This document shows, one piece after another, positions 17,043-26,089 of a stretch of DNA of 64,000 bases. Positions within the stretch are counted from its first letter, which is position 1. Each line of letters begins with the position of its first letter. The DNA is from Chryseobacterium oranimense (GTDB lineage Bacteria > Bacteroidota > Bacteroidia > Flavobacteriales > Weeksellaceae). A model generated the notes under the pieces. The model had not been told where the DNA came from. It ran no database searches and was given only the letters and a program-made list of their open reading frames with translations. Made by a program: the position numbers and the translations under genes. The stretch is taken from contig NZ_CP104203.1 in NCBI RefSeq assembly GCF_025244725.1, positions 4,216,001 through 4,280,000 on the forward strand, in the 5' to 3' direction.

Positions 17043-17555
17043 ATGAAAAAAGTAATTGTAGATATGGACGGGGTAATGGCAGATGTCTACCATCAGCTTG
17101 TACAGTTTGAAAAAAGAGATTCCGGGAAAGAAATTGAGATCAGTGGTCTTGCAGGAATGCCGGAAATTGAAGCGTTTCCGAACGGGAAGAAACACGTAAA
17201 TGAAGTTGGGTTTTTCAGAACACTTCCTGTAATGGAGGGAAGTAAAGCTGCTTTGGAATACATCAACAGCAAATATGAGCTGTATATAGTTTCTGCAGGA
17301 ATGGAGTTTCCCAACAGTTTAAGAGAGAAATTCGACTGGCTGGCAGAACATTTTCCTTTTATCAGCTGGGAACAGATTGTATTGTGCGGAAGTAAAAAAG
17401 TGATTCACGGAGATATTATGATCGATGATTATCCGAAAAACCTGGATCATTTTGCAGGAGAAAAATTTATTTTCACCCAGCCTCACAATGAGCTGATAGA
17501 AAATGAAACTTACAAAAGAGTACATTCATGGGAGGAGATCATGACTATTCTCTAG
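17043..17555 (+). CDS. 5'(3')-deoxyribonucleotidase-like HAD phosphatase (NT5C family)
   Basis: A 170-residue HAD-superfamily protein with motif I VDMDGVMADVY (nucleophile Asp8 and general acid Asp10), a threonine/serine motif II in YIVSAGMEF, and motif IV HGDIMIDDYPKNL. The size and the small cap match the NT5C (dNT-1) family, which dephosphorylates deoxypyrimidine monophosphates and thus controls dNTP pools. It acts in the cytoplasm as a single gene with its own promoter box. Confidence 0.88.
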   Translation: MKKVIVDMDGVMADVYHQLVQFEKRDSGKEIEISGLAGMPEIEAFPNGKKHVNEVGFFRTLPVMEGSKAALEYINSKYELYIVSAGMEFPNSLREKFDWLAEHFPFISWEQIVLCGSKKVIHGDIMIDDYPKNLDHFAGEKFIFTQPHNELIENETYKRVHSWEEIMTIL

Positions 17556-17696
17556 GTAAAAGTTTAAATATTTTTAGAAATATTATCACAAACAGGTGAT
17601 GTTTTACAATAAGTTTAACTAAACAGCTTCAAAATTTAATAAGATATTGGGAGTATTCAAGGGATGAAATAAAGAATTTTGCACCAAACTGATCCC

Positions 17697-19343
17697 ATGA
17701 AAAAACTCAATATTTTATTCTTACTTTTCGCTGCCTGCTCCTTTAATGCACAGATGATTTCCGGAACTGTGATTTCCAAAAACGAAAACCAGCCGGTTCC
17801 TTATGTGAAGATTGGAATAGAAAAAGAAAATGCAGGTACGGTTTCCGATGAAAAAGGAAATTTTGCGATTGATCTTTCCGGGTTCAATCCCTCACAGAAG
17901 GTTAGAATTGAAGTTCCGGGCTATGAACCCTACTCTGAAACGGTGCAGAATCTCAGAAAGCAGGACCGGATACAAGTATTTTTAAATGAAAAAGTTAAAA
18001 ATATTAAAGAAGTCAATATCAAAGTGAAAAAGCTGATCGATAAAAACTGGGGAGTGAATACGAAAACAAAAAGTGTTATCTATTCCGTGAATCCCAGGTT
18101 TAGAAAAGAAGACTTTCTTGGTGAAACAGCACTGGAGTTTAATGCCAGCAAAAGATCCAAAATTAAAAATATCAACCTGAATATTGCAAGCTATGTCTCC
18201 GATAAGCCTGTAGTGATGAGGTACAGCATTTATACGGAAAAAAACGGCTTCCCAGATCAAAATATCCTGGATGAGGAAATAACGGTTGAGCTCACACAGG
18301 ATATGATCAAAGATGGAACTTATACACTGGATGTTAATGATCACAATATCTGGGTACAGGGGAAATTCTTCATCGGAATTCAGTTTTTAAAAGAATTTGA
18401 AGGAGGGATCAGGATAAGTGCAGCTCTTTTCAGGACAGGTTTTATTAGAAAATTTTATGGGGACTGGCAGAAAATGACACTGGCGGCACCGGCAATTAAC
18501 ATCGATGTAAAAGTGGATAAATCAGCAAAAAATATCAAAGATGAAGCAGCTGCTTTGGGAGATGATCTTGAAGGTCTGGTTTCTGATGTTTCGCAATATA
18601 ATACAGAATCCGGGAATTCTGTTTACGGAAAAAACGACGCTTCAGGTGCTTACCTTCCGTTAAAAGATACAAGGCTTTATTACGAAGTTTATGGAGAAGG
18701 AGAGCCTCTTTTTCTTCTTCATGGGAACTCAGGAAGCATTAAGGATTTTTACCAGCAGATTCCGGTTCTGTCCAAAAAATTTACGGTAATTGCCATAGAT
18801 ACAAGAGGGCAGGGTAAAAGTGTTGATACATCTGAAAAATCTTTTACCTATGCTCAATTTGCAGATGACGTAAAAGCGCTTGCAGATAAATTGGAACTGA
18901 AAAAAATAAATATCGCCGGCTGGAGCGATGGCGGAATTACAGGCCTTGAATTTGCGTTGAAATATCCGGAAAACTGTAACAAAGTAATTGCAATCGGGGC
19001 CAATGCTTTCCCAGAAGGAGTTGATGAAAGGCTTGTTTCCCATATGAAAAATCAGCTCTTAGTACTGGATATAGAAAATAAACCCGGAAAATTCAATGAA
19101 AGAAGGCTCGTGGAAATTATGCTGAATGAACCTCACATCAGCAAAAAAGAGCTCAGCAAGATTAAAAGCCCTGTTTTGGTGATTGCCGGGGATAGAGATG
19201 TAATCAAGCAAGAGCATACCGAAATGATGGCAAAGCAAATACCCAATGCCACACTTAAAATCTACAAAGACGCAACTCACATGATTCCTTTTGAAAATGC
19301 AGATGAGTTGAATAAAGATATAGTGGAATTTTTGGGAAGATAG
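17697..19343 (+). CDS. Carboxypeptidase-regulatory-like domain fused to alpha/beta hydrolase
   Basis: A 548-residue exported protein with three parts. After the signal peptide (MKKLNILFLLFAACSFNAQ) comes a CarboxypepD_reg-like beta-sandwich (ISGTVISKNENQPVPYVKIGI to about residue 100), then a beta-rich middle of about 200 residues of unknown type (residues about 110-300), and finally a complete alpha/beta hydrolase from about residue 325: oxyanion segment LFLLHGNSG, nucleophile elbow GWSDGG, acid in GDRDVI and histidine in DATHMIP. The starter domain is usually found in TonB receptors and surface proteins of Bacteroidota, so this is an unusual domain order for a hydrolase. The ATG at 17697 begins the signal peptide. 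The substrate is unknown. Confidence 0.82.
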   Translation: MKKLNILFLLFAACSFNAQMISGTVISKNENQPVPYVKIGIEKENAGTVSDEKGNFAIDLSGFNPSQKVRIEVPGYEPYSETVQNLRKQDRIQVFLNEKVKNIKEVNIKVKKLIDKNWGVNTKTKSVIYSVNPRFRKEDFLGETALEFNASKRSKIKNINLNIASYVSDKPVVMRYSIYTEKNGFPDQNILDEEITVELTQDMIKDGTYTLDVNDHNIWVQGKFFIGIQFLKEFEGGIRISAALFRTGFIRKFYGDWQKMTLAAPAINIDVKVDKSAKNIKDEAAALGDDLEGLVSDVSQYNTESGNSVYGKNDASGAYLPLKDTRLYYEVYGEGEPLFLLHGNSGSIKDFYQQIPVLSKKFTVIAIDTRGQGKSVDTSEKSFTYAQFADDVKALADKLELKKINIAGWSDGGITGLEFALKYPENCNKVIAIGANAFPEGVDERLVSHMKNQLLVLDIENKPGKFNERRLVEIMLNEPHISKKELSKIKSPVLVIAGDRDVIKQEHTEMMAKQIPNATLKIYKDATHMIPFENADELNKDIVEFLGR

Positions 19344-19411
19344 AAAACTGGGAAGGGAAGCTGGACCATCTACAATAACTTCAATCTCCATCTTCTAAAT
19401 TCTATCTCAAA

Positions 19412-20275
19412 CTAATCCAGCGTCAGCCTCTTCAAAGACCACGAGCTTCCGTTGTAAATATCAAGATCCACCTTGGTATTGATCCCATGAACGATCCCGT
19501 TTTCGGTAAACTGCCAGAAATCCCAATGATCATCAGGAGTGGGAGAGGGTACATCGTTATAATTGGCCAGCCATAGCGGATAGTCATCAAATTCCCCTTT
19601 AAGGAAATCTTTGTAGTAATGATAATAGGTATAGATAATCGGTTTTTCCCCATACGTTTCCTCTATAATCTTGCACCATACTTTCAGGTCTTCCACAAGC
19701 TTTTTATTTGTCTTCCTTTTTGGGATTTTTTCAATATCGAGAATGGGTGGAAGATCACCGCTTTCCAGTTTTACATTAGCTAAAAAATTATTGGCCTGGA
19801 TCACAGGATCCTCATCAGCTCTGTAAAAATGGTAAGCTCCGCGGATCAGATTATGCTTTTGGGCTTTTACCCAGAATTCATCAAAATGTTTGTCTGCATT
19901 GCGGTTTCCCATCGTAGCACGCATCACCACAAATTCCAGGGGAATTGTTTTGTTTCCAATGCTCAGGCTGTCCCATTTTATATCTTCCTTATTCTGATAA
20001 TGGGAGACATCAAAACCATAGGTTTTATCAAGATTAGCCGTAAGGATTTTCTGTATCCTGGCTGTTTCCAATTCAGTGTTATGCAGCTTTTTATGGTTGA
20101 ATTTATTAAAGTACAACGCATAATAATAGCTTATAGACTGCTTCAGATAAAATCCTGTTCCTATCAGGGCCAGAATTAAAATACCCAATATCACTTTCCG
20201 GCGGAAAGAATAATTCTTCCGGCGGTTTTCATGTACTTTTTTGGCAGTTTTTTTGGTATACTTTTTTGGTGACAT
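19412..20275 (-). CDS. Membrane-anchored GH25 muramidase-like protein
   Basis: A 287-residue protein with a very basic N-terminus, one membrane anchor (about residues 27-46) and a glycoside hydrolase 25 domain. The catalytic signatures are visible: YGFDVSHYQ at the start, the acidic pair PPILDIEKI in the middle, and the terminal WQFT...VDLDIYNG strand. GH25 enzymes cleave the N-acetylmuramic acid-beta-1,4-GlcNAc bond in peptidoglycan; the topology puts the domain in the periplasm, so cell-wall remodelling is the likely role. The start at 20275 was chosen because the TTG at 20287 is part of a promoter box. The gene is divergent from ndh. Confidence 0.9.
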   Translation of the reverse strand: MSPKKYTKKTAKKVHENRRKNYSFRRKVILGILILALIGTGFYLKQSISYYYALYFNKFNHKKLHNTELETARIQKILTANLDKTYGFDVSHYQNKEDIKWDSLSIGNKTIPLEFVVMRATMGNRNADKHFDEFWVKAQKHNLIRGAYHFYRADEDPVIQANNFLANVKLESGDLPPILDIEKIPKRKTNKKLVEDLKVWCKIIEETYGEKPIIYTYYHYYKDFLKGEFDDYPLWLANYNDVPSPTPDDHWDFWQFTENGIVHGINTKVDLDIYNGSSWSLKRLTLD

Positions 20276-20284
20276 AAAGTTTTG

Positions 20285-20292
20285 CAAAACTA
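20285..20292 (-). promoter_or_regulatory. -7 box of the GH25 gene
   Basis: TAGTTTTG on the minus strand, 9 bases before the ATG at 20275, leaving room for only a minimal leader. Confidence 0.5.
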
Positions 20293-20326
20293 ACTTATTT
20301 CACTACTAAATGCTAAATAAAATCAG

Positions 20327-20334
20327 TAATTTTG
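20327..20334 (+). promoter_or_regulatory. -7 box of ndh, abutting the start codon
   Basis: TAATTTTG ends 6 bases before the ATG at 20341; the TTG used by the longer frame is within it. The transcript would be leaderless or nearly so. Confidence 0.55.
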
Positions 20335-20340
20335 TGTATT

Positions 20341-21603
20341 ATGGAAACACGCGAAAAGATCATCATTATAGGAGGAGGATTTGCGGGGCTGCAGCTTGCA
20401 AAAACATTAAATGGCAAGAACAAAAAGGTAATTGTTCTGGACCGGGTGAACCATCATATGTTTCAGCCGCTTTTTTATCAGGTTGCCTGCGGGAGGATAG
20501 AACCTTCCAACATTTCCTTTCCTTTCCGAAAGATTTTTCAGCAATCCAGAAATACACAGTTTCGTCTTACCGAGGTAAAAGAGATTGATCCTGTTAACAA
20601 TAAAGTCATCACAGACGAAGCTGAGTTTACCTATGATAAACTGGTGATCGCAACAGGGTGTAAAACCAATTTCTTTGGTAACAAAGACATGGAATCAAGA
20701 GCTTTCGGGATGAAAAATACTCAGGAAGCAATAAGCATCAGAAATCATGTGTTGATGACCTTTGAGAAACTCATTCTTGAAAAAAGCAGAAGCGATGACG
20801 GAAACTGGAACATCGTTATTGTAGGAAGCGGACCTACCGGGGTAGAGCTGGCAGGGGCCTTTGCAGAAATGAAAAAAGAAATCCTTCCGCGGGATTATCC
20901 CTATATGAATTTCGACCAGCTTAAGATTATTCTGGTAAGCTCCACAGAAAAACCACTTGCTGTAATGAGCAGTGAAGCACAGGAGAAATCTGAAAAATAC
21001 CTTAAAGATCTCGGGGTTACTTTTATGAGCGGAGAGGTCGTTACGGAGTATGATGGTGATAAGGTGCACACCAAAAGCGGGAAAAGTATTCCTTCCAATA
21101 ATGTGATCTGGGCGGCAGGCGTTACCGGAAACGTAGTTGCCGGATTTCCTGCGGAGAAATTGGTTAAAAACAGATATATAGTAGATCGATATAATAAAAT
21201 AAAAGGCTACGACAATATTTATGCAATAGGAGATATTGCCTATATGGAAACCCCGAAATATCCTCAGGGACATCCTCAGGTAGCGAACGTAGCCATTAAT
21301 CAAGCAAAAAATCTAGGTAAGAATTTTCTAAAGAAGAATCCAGGAGATTGGGTAGAATACGAGTATAAAGACAAAGGTTCATTGGCAACCATTGGAAAGC
21401 ACAGAGCTGTAGTAGACCTTCCGTTTATCAAATTTCAGGGATTCCTGGCTTGGTATTTCTGGATGTTCCTGCATCTGATGCTGATTTTGAGCGTAAGAAA
21501 TAAGCTTGCAGTCTTTTTCAACTGGATGTGGAGCTATTTCAACAAAGACTCTTCTTTAAGATTGATTATTTCGCCTAATAAGAAAAACAGTACTTTACAA
21601 TGA
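20341..21603 (+). CDS. ndh: Type II NADH dehydrogenase (NAD(P)/FAD-dependent oxidoreductase)
   Basis: A 420-residue flavoprotein with an N-terminal FAD-binding motif ([14 protein letters not shown]), an internal NADH-binding motif ([18 protein letters not shown], about residues 159-176) and the second FAD contact ([10 protein letters not shown]). The C-terminal hydrophobic helix region ([22 protein letters not shown]) docks the enzyme to the inner membrane. This is the pattern of NDH-2, which passes electrons from NADH to menaquinone without pumping protons. The ATG was chosen over the upstream TTG, which lies in the promoter box. The stop overlaps the trmD start (ATGA), so the two are translationally coupled. 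Confidence 0.92.
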   Translation: METREKIIIIGGGFAGLQLAKTLNGKNKKVIVLDRVNHHMFQPLFYQVACGRIEPSNISFPFRKIFQQSRNTQFRLTEVKEIDPVNNKVITDEAEFTYDKLVIATGCKTNFFGNKDMESRAFGMKNTQEAISIRNHVLMTFEKLILEKSRSDDGNWNIVIVGSGPTGVELAGAFAEMKKEILPRDYPYMNFDQLKIILVSSTEKPLAVMSSEAQEKSEKYLKDLGVTFMSGEVVTEYDGDKVHTKSGKSIPSNNVIWAAGVTGNVVAGFPAEKLVKNRYIVDRYNKIKGYDNIYAIGDIAYMETPKYPQGHPQVANVAINQAKNLGKNFLKKNPGDWVEYEYKDKGSLATIGKHRAVVDLPFIKFQGFLAWYFWMFLHLMLILSVRNKLAVFFNWMWSYFNKDSSLRLIISPNKKNSTLQ

Positions 21604-22271
21604 GAATTGATATTATAAGCGTGCTTCCCGAATTAATGGAAAGTCCGTTTCAGACTTCTATTTTAAGAAGGGCAATGGATAAAGGTTTAGTGGAGGTTCA
21701 TTTCCACCACCTGAGAGACTGGGCTGTCAATAAGCACAGACAGATTGATGATGAGCCGTATGGTGGCGGGGCAGGAATGGTAATGATGATAGAGCCGCTG
21801 GATAAATGTATTTCTGAACTTAAATCCCAGAGAACATATGATGAAGTTATCTATCTGACACCGGACGGCGTTACCCTGAACCAAAAAATAGCCAATACTC
21901 TTTCCATAAAAAATAACCTGATCTTTCTTTGCGGTCATTACAAAGGCATCGATCAGCGCGTTCGTGACCTTCATATTACCAAAGAAATTTCAATTGGCGA
22001 TTATGTACTTACGGGAGGAGAGCTGGCAGCATGTGTCCTGGCAGATTCCATTATAAGATTGCTTCCGGGAGTTTTGAATGATGAGCAGAGTGCACTTACA
22101 GACAGTTTCCAGGATGATCTTCTTTCACCTCCTATTTATACAAGACCGGAGGTTTATAAAGGATTGGAGGTTCCGAAAGTTTTGCTGAGCGGAAATTTTG
22201 CCCGGATTGAAGAATGGCGTCACGATGAGGCCGTAAGAATTACCCGGGAAAAACGTCCGGATCTGCTTTAA
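21600..22271 (+). CDS. trmD: tRNA (guanine-N1)-methyltransferase TrmD
   Basis: A 223-residue SPOUT methyltransferase that makes m1G37 in tRNAs reading CNN codons and prevents +1 frameshifting. Conserved blocks are [50 protein letters not shown] and the trefoil-knot region [14 protein letters not shown]. The length is normal. In many bacteria trmD sits between ribosomal genes; here it is coupled to ndh by an ATGA overlap. Confidence 0.96.
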   Translation: MRIDIISVLPELMESPFQTSILRRAMDKGLVEVHFHHLRDWAVNKHRQIDDEPYGGGAGMVMMIEPLDKCISELKSQRTYDEVIYLTPDGVTLNQKIANTLSIKNNLIFLCGHYKGIDQRVRDLHITKEISIGDYVLTGGELAACVLADSIIRLLPGVLNDEQSALTDSFQDDLLSPPIYTRPEVYKGLEVPKVLLSGNFARIEEWRHDEAVRITREKRPDLL

Positions 22272-22647
22272 AATAATAACCGAAAACTGTTAAAAAAAGT
22301 ATTCTTTTTTTCATTCTTAAGAGATTTTACGTTTGAAAAAGAATAAAAATCTGCATTTAGCAGGAATAAGTTAAAGTTATTAGCTGTATTCTGTTTCACC
22401 TTTATTTTTTTTCTTGTTAATTTAATATGTATATACTGTTTTGATTTTGTTTTTGGTGGTGATAATTTTAATTAATTAATAGTTTTGTTGTATAAAGGTA
22501 TTTTTATTGATATTTTTTATTAATTCCTATCTATTACTTGCATAATATTAATCTGAAAATATTATAAATAAATTAATGAAGTTTGAAAAAAAATAATAAA
22601 TTTACAACGAAAAAGAAATTGATAATTTTAAGATAGCAATTTTGCAG
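22272..22647. other. AT-rich intergenic region
   Basis: About 375 bases without a convincing gene. A weak A/T stem (aaaaaaagtattcttttttt, from about 22293) could be the trmD terminator, one TAGTTTTG promoter-like octamer lies near 22482, and TAAATTTA occurs shortly before the next gene. Confidence 0.5.
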
Positions 22648-23589
22648 ATGGAGATGTTCTCTTTTTATAATGTCGAAAATTTATTTTTGCCAGATCCCAA
22701 ACCTGTTCACAGATTAGACCCTACAAAGTCAGGCTTGAAAAATTGGGATGAAAAAAGATATAGAAATAAGCTTTTTAAAATTTCACATGTTTTTCAGCTC
22801 ATGAAGGAGGAAAATGGACAACTTCCATTTTTAATTGGGCTTTCTGAAGTTTCCGGAAGGAAAGTTTTGGAGGATCTGGTGGAAATGGCACCTTTTAATT
22901 CACAATATGGGATTGTACACTACAATTCTATGGATGAAAGAAAGGTGGATGTGGCCATGTTATATCATAAAGATAAAGTGGAAATAATGGATTCAGAAAC
23001 CATTACTTTCTTCTTTGAAATTATAAATAGAAAAAACACAGAGAATTACGACACAACCAGAGACGTATTATTTTCTAAAGTTAAATATAAAGGAACTGTT
23101 ATTAATGTTTTTATCGCCCATCTTCCCTCTAAGCGAGAAAAAGATATTAATAAGCCCAAAAGAGACTTTATACTTAATGAGATCCACGGAAGGATTTTGA
23201 AAATAATAAGTAATGAACAGGAACATGTAATATTGTGTGGTGATTTTAACGAAAACCCCGATGATGAAAATTTAGTAAAAATTCTCTACGATAACAATCA
23301 TGAGAAGGTATTGGTAAACCCTTTTCAGGAACTGTTTCAAACAAGAAATTATTCTACTTTTCATTATAAGTCCGGACTGTTGTATGATCAAATAATCATG
23401 TCAAAATCCCTTTTTGCCCATGATGTTTTGAGTTTTCAGAGTGCCCATATTTTTAATTCTGAAAAAATAAGCAGCCAGATGAGAAATTTTGAAGGACGTC
23501 CCTTCCGAACCTATGCCGGTACACGGTATTTAGGCGGATACAGCGACCACTTTCCGGTTTTTGTGAAATTTGAAGAGACAAAAACATAA
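22648..23589 (+). CDS. Endonuclease/exonuclease/phosphatase (EEP) family protein
   Basis: A 313-residue protein with the EEP (DNase I-like) fold: the metal-binding asparagine in FSFYNVENLF, the glutamate in LIGLSEVSG, the block VFIAHLPSK, the active-site pair LCGDFNENPDD and the terminal histidine in GGYSDHFPVFV. No signal peptide is present, so it is cytoplasmic. The family includes nucleases and phosphodiesterases; the substrate is unknown. ATG 22648 was chosen over the TTG two codons upstream. It precedes the Lrp regulator by 14 bases. Confidence 0.85.
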   Translation: MEMFSFYNVENLFLPDPKPVHRLDPTKSGLKNWDEKRYRNKLFKISHVFQLMKEENGQLPFLIGLSEVSGRKVLEDLVEMAPFNSQYGIVHYNSMDERKVDVAMLYHKDKVEIMDSETITFFFEIINRKNTENYDTTRDVLFSKVKYKGTVINVFIAHLPSKREKDINKPKRDFILNEIHGRILKIISNEQEHVILCGDFNENPDDENLVKILYDNNHEKVLVNPFQELFQTRNYSTFHYKSGLLYDQIIMSKSLFAHDVLSFQSAHIFNSEKISSQMRNFEGRPFRTYAGTRYLGGYSDHFPVFVKFEETKT

Positions 23590-23603
23590 ATATAAAGTAG
23601 AAA

Positions 23604-24074
23604 ATGAAAAATTCAAGTAACACAAGTTATCATTTAGACTCGATTGACAAGGAAATCATTTACATGCTAATGGATAATGCTAAAACATCATTAGCCCACA
23701 TCTCAAAAAATGTTGGAATATCCACAACAGCAGTACATCAAAGGATTAAAAAGCTCGAGCACGCGGGAGTTATCGAAAACTCAATTTCATTTCTTAACCC
23801 TAAAAAAATAGGCTATAAGGTAATTTCGTACATCGGAATGTTTCTGGACCAGCCCAGCCATTACCCGGATGTCGTAAAATCTCTCAAGGATGTAAATGAG
23901 GTAGTAGAAGCTCATTATACAACAGGGAATTATACCATATTCTTAAAGGTACTTTGCAAAGATAACGACCATCTGATGCAGATTTTGAGTAAACTTCAGA
24001 AGCTGAAAGGAGTGACAAGAACAGAAACTTTCATATCTTTGGAACAAGGTATTTACAGACAACTGAAAGTATAA
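23604..24074 (+). CDS. Lrp/AsnC family transcriptional regulator
   Basis: A 156-residue regulator: N-terminal winged helix (LDSIDKEIIYMLMDNAKTSLAHISKNVGISTTAVHQRIKKLEHAGVI in outline) and C-terminal RAM/AsnC ligand-binding domain (VEAHYTTGNYTIFLKV...). The target and effector are unknown. It lies between an EEP protein and deoC with gaps of 14 and 5 bases, so all three are probably co-transcribed. Confidence 0.93.
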   Translation: MKNSSNTSYHLDSIDKEIIYMLMDNAKTSLAHISKNVGISTTAVHQRIKKLEHAGVIENSISFLNPKKIGYKVISYIGMFLDQPSHYPDVVKSLKDVNEVVEAHYTTGNYTIFLKVLCKDNDHLMQILSKLQKLKGVTRTETFISLEQGIYRQLKV

Positions 24075-24079
24075 AGATT

Positions 24080-24823
24080 ATGAACATTGCCCGATATTTG
24101 GATTCAACCTATTTGAAAACGCCTGCACAGTCAGGTATTTCAGACGAAGAAACATTACAATTCGATAAAAAGCTTGCGCAGGAAGCCATAAATAATGGTA
24201 TTTTTGCCGTAATGATCCGTCCGGATTATGTAGCGGATATCAAAAAGTATATTCAGGAAAGGCATTCAGATGTTGTGGTAGGAACCGTAATAGGCTTTCA
24301 TGAAGGTACTTATTCCATTGAAGAGAAACTCGCCGAAGCTTCAAAAGCAATTGAAGACGGGGCAGATGAGCTGGACTTTGTGATTAATTACAATGCTTAT
24401 CTTAACGGAAACCTTGAGCTGGTAAAAGATGAGTTTGTACAGTGTACACAACTTGCCCTTCAGCATCATAAGGTTGCCAAATGGATTATTGAGATTGCTG
24501 CGCTGACGGATGATCAGATTGCGGATCTCACCAAAAATATCTCAAACTGGTCAGTGGAACATTTCTCCGAAAATGACTTTTCGAAGATTTTTGTGAAATC
24601 TTCCACAGGGTTTTACCATACAGAAGGCGGTAAACCGAATGGTGCTACTTTTGAAGGCATACAAATTATGCTGGATAATGCAGGGAAACTTCCCGTAAAA
24701 GCAGCCGGAGGAGTAAGAACGCCTGAAGATGCTGAAAAAATGATCAGCATGGGAGTAAAAAGGATCGGAACCTCTTCTGCCTTAGGTTTGATAAGGAACG
24801 AATCTTCATCAGAAGGATATTAA
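24080..24823 (+). CDS. deoC: Deoxyribose-phosphate aldolase
   Basis: A 247-residue class I aldolase that splits 2-deoxyribose 5-phosphate into glyceraldehyde 3-phosphate and acetaldehyde. The Schiff-base lysine is in IFVKSSTGFY, the proton-relay lysine in PVKAAGGVRT, and the N-terminal block is NIARYLDSTYLK. The length is usual for DeoC. It is last in the EEP-lrp-deoC unit and ends at a strong palindromic terminator. Confidence 0.94.
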   Translation: MNIARYLDSTYLKTPAQSGISDEETLQFDKKLAQEAINNGIFAVMIRPDYVADIKKYIQERHSDVVVGTVIGFHEGTYSIEEKLAEASKAIEDGADELDFVINYNAYLNGNLELVKDEFVQCTQLALQHHKVAKWIIEIAALTDDQIADLTKNISNWSVEHFSENDFSKIFVKSSTGFYHTEGGKPNGATFEGIQIMLDNAGKLPVKAAGGVRTPEDAEKMISMGVKRIGTSSALGLIRNESSSEGY

Positions 24824-24831
24824 AAAGCATA

Positions 24832-24859
24832 AAAAAACCATCAGATCTGATGGTTTTTT
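24832..24859. terminator. Bidirectional terminator between deoC and dusB
   Basis: A perfect 28-base palindrome: A6-CCATCAGA / TCTGATGG-T6, with T runs in both directions, between convergent genes. Confidence 0.92.
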
Positions 24860-24863
24860 ATAT

Positions 24864-25859
24864 TTATACCTGTGTCTGGTATTCTTCGTAAAACTGTTGG
24901 GTCTCTTTAATCAGCGCATCCATTTCTTCTAAAGTAAATACCTCAAGGAATTTTTTTCTGAATTCTTTAAAATGAGGAACACCACGGAAATAATTGCTGT
25001 AATGCTGTCTCATTTCAATAAGACCTAGTTTTTCTCCCTTCCATTCCGCACTCCATTCTGCATGCTGGCGTACAGCAAGTAAACGGTCTGCAATAACAGG
25101 TTCAGGAAGATGCTCTCCTGTTTTGAAAAAATGTTTGATCTCATTGAAGATCCATGGATATCCAATGGCTGCACGGCCGATCATAATACCGTCGCACGCA
25201 TACTTTTGCTTGTATTCAAGAGCTTTTTCAGGAGAATCAATATCGCCGTTTCCAAAGATAGGAATCTCAATATTTGGATTTTGCTTAATTCTGGAAATAT
25301 GTTCCCAGTCTGCTTCCCCCTTGTACATCTGCGCACGGGTTCTTGCATGTATTGTTAAGGCTTTGATGCCTGTATCCTGTAAACGTTCTGCCACTTCATC
25401 TATATTGATGCTGGTGCTGTCCCATCCTAAACGGGTTTTAACCGTCACCGGCAGATGGGTAGAGCTTACTACGGCTTTGGTAAGGCGTACCATAAGGTCA
25501 ATATCCTTTAGAACCCCTGCCCCTGCACCTTTACATACGACTTTTTTTACAGGGCATCCGAAATTAATGTCAACCAGATCAGGGTTCACAGTCTCTACAA
25601 TTCTTGCGGACATTGCCATTGCTTCTTCATCACCACCGAAAATCTGGATACCGACCGGTCTTTCATAATCGAAAATGTCCAGCTTCTTACGGCTTTTCAT
25701 CGCATCACGAATCAAGCCCTCAGAAGAAATAAATTCTGAGTACATCAGATCTGCTCCGTGCATTTTGCACAGGCGTCTGAATGGAGGATCACTTACATCT
25801 TCCATCGGTGCCAGCAAAAGCGGAAATTCCGGCAGTTCTATATTGCCTATTTTTACCAT
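24864..25859 (-). CDS. dusB: tRNA-dihydrouridine synthase (DusB-like)
   Basis: A 331-residue flavin enzyme that reduces uridine to dihydrouridine in the tRNA D-loop. Signatures: LLLAPMEDVSDPPFRRLC at the N-terminus, the catalytic cysteine in NFGCPVKKVV, GAGVLKD, and the FMN-phosphate binding GRAAIGYPWIF. The start MVKIGNIELPEF matches homologues. A -7 box lies only 4 bases before the ATG. Confidence 0.94.
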   Translation of the reverse strand: MVKIGNIELPEFPLLLAPMEDVSDPPFRRLCKMHGADLMYSEFISSEGLIRDAMKSRKKLDIFDYERPVGIQIFGGDEEAMAMSARIVETVNPDLVDINFGCPVKKVVCKGAGAGVLKDIDLMVRLTKAVVSSTHLPVTVKTRLGWDSTSINIDEVAERLQDTGIKALTIHARTRAQMYKGEADWEHISRIKQNPNIEIPIFGNGDIDSPEKALEYKQKYACDGIMIGRAAIGYPWIFNEIKHFFKTGEHLPEPVIADRLLAVRQHAEWSAEWKGEKLGLIEMRQHYSNYFRGVPHFKEFRKKFLEVFTLEEMDALIKETQQFYEEYQTQV

Positions 25860-25863
25860 GCGG

Positions 25864-25871
25864 CAAATTTA
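25864..25871 (-). promoter_or_regulatory. -7 box directly before dusB
   Basis: TAAATTTG on the minus strand, 4 bases before the ATG; dusB has no nearby upstream gene to be co-transcribed with, so a leaderless mRNA is implied. Confidence 0.55.
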
Positions 25872-25964
25872 CGAAATTATAAACATTTGGGAATATGATA
25901 ATATCTATGATGATAAATGCCGGATATCTATTTGAGAAAAAGGATAAAGTGAATGGTGAATTTT

Positions 25965-26040
25965 TTGAGTCGAGAGACAAGAAACAAGAGCCAAGAATCA
26001 AGACTTTAGACACAAGATTTCAGACTTTTGAAAATCTAAA
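25965..26040. repeat. Degenerate 7-bp tandem repeat (CAAGAAT/ACAAGA-like)
   Basis: Overlapping variants of gagacaagaaacaagagccaa and related words run through the space between dusB and the large outer-membrane gene. It resembles the other short-period intergenic repeats in this window. Confidence 0.5.
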
Positions 26041-26089
26041 TTTAATGTTTTTGAACCCATTTACTCTAAGATTCTCAAACCCTCCAACG

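Noticed and set aside
20695..21303. Long open frame (202 codons) on the minus strand inside ndh
   Set aside because: It is antisense to a well-conserved flavoprotein, has no family resemblance and no promoter; a shadow frame.
25123..25668. 181-codon frame on the plus strand inside dusB
   Set aside because: Antisense to a conserved tRNA-modifying enzyme, no recognisable motifs.
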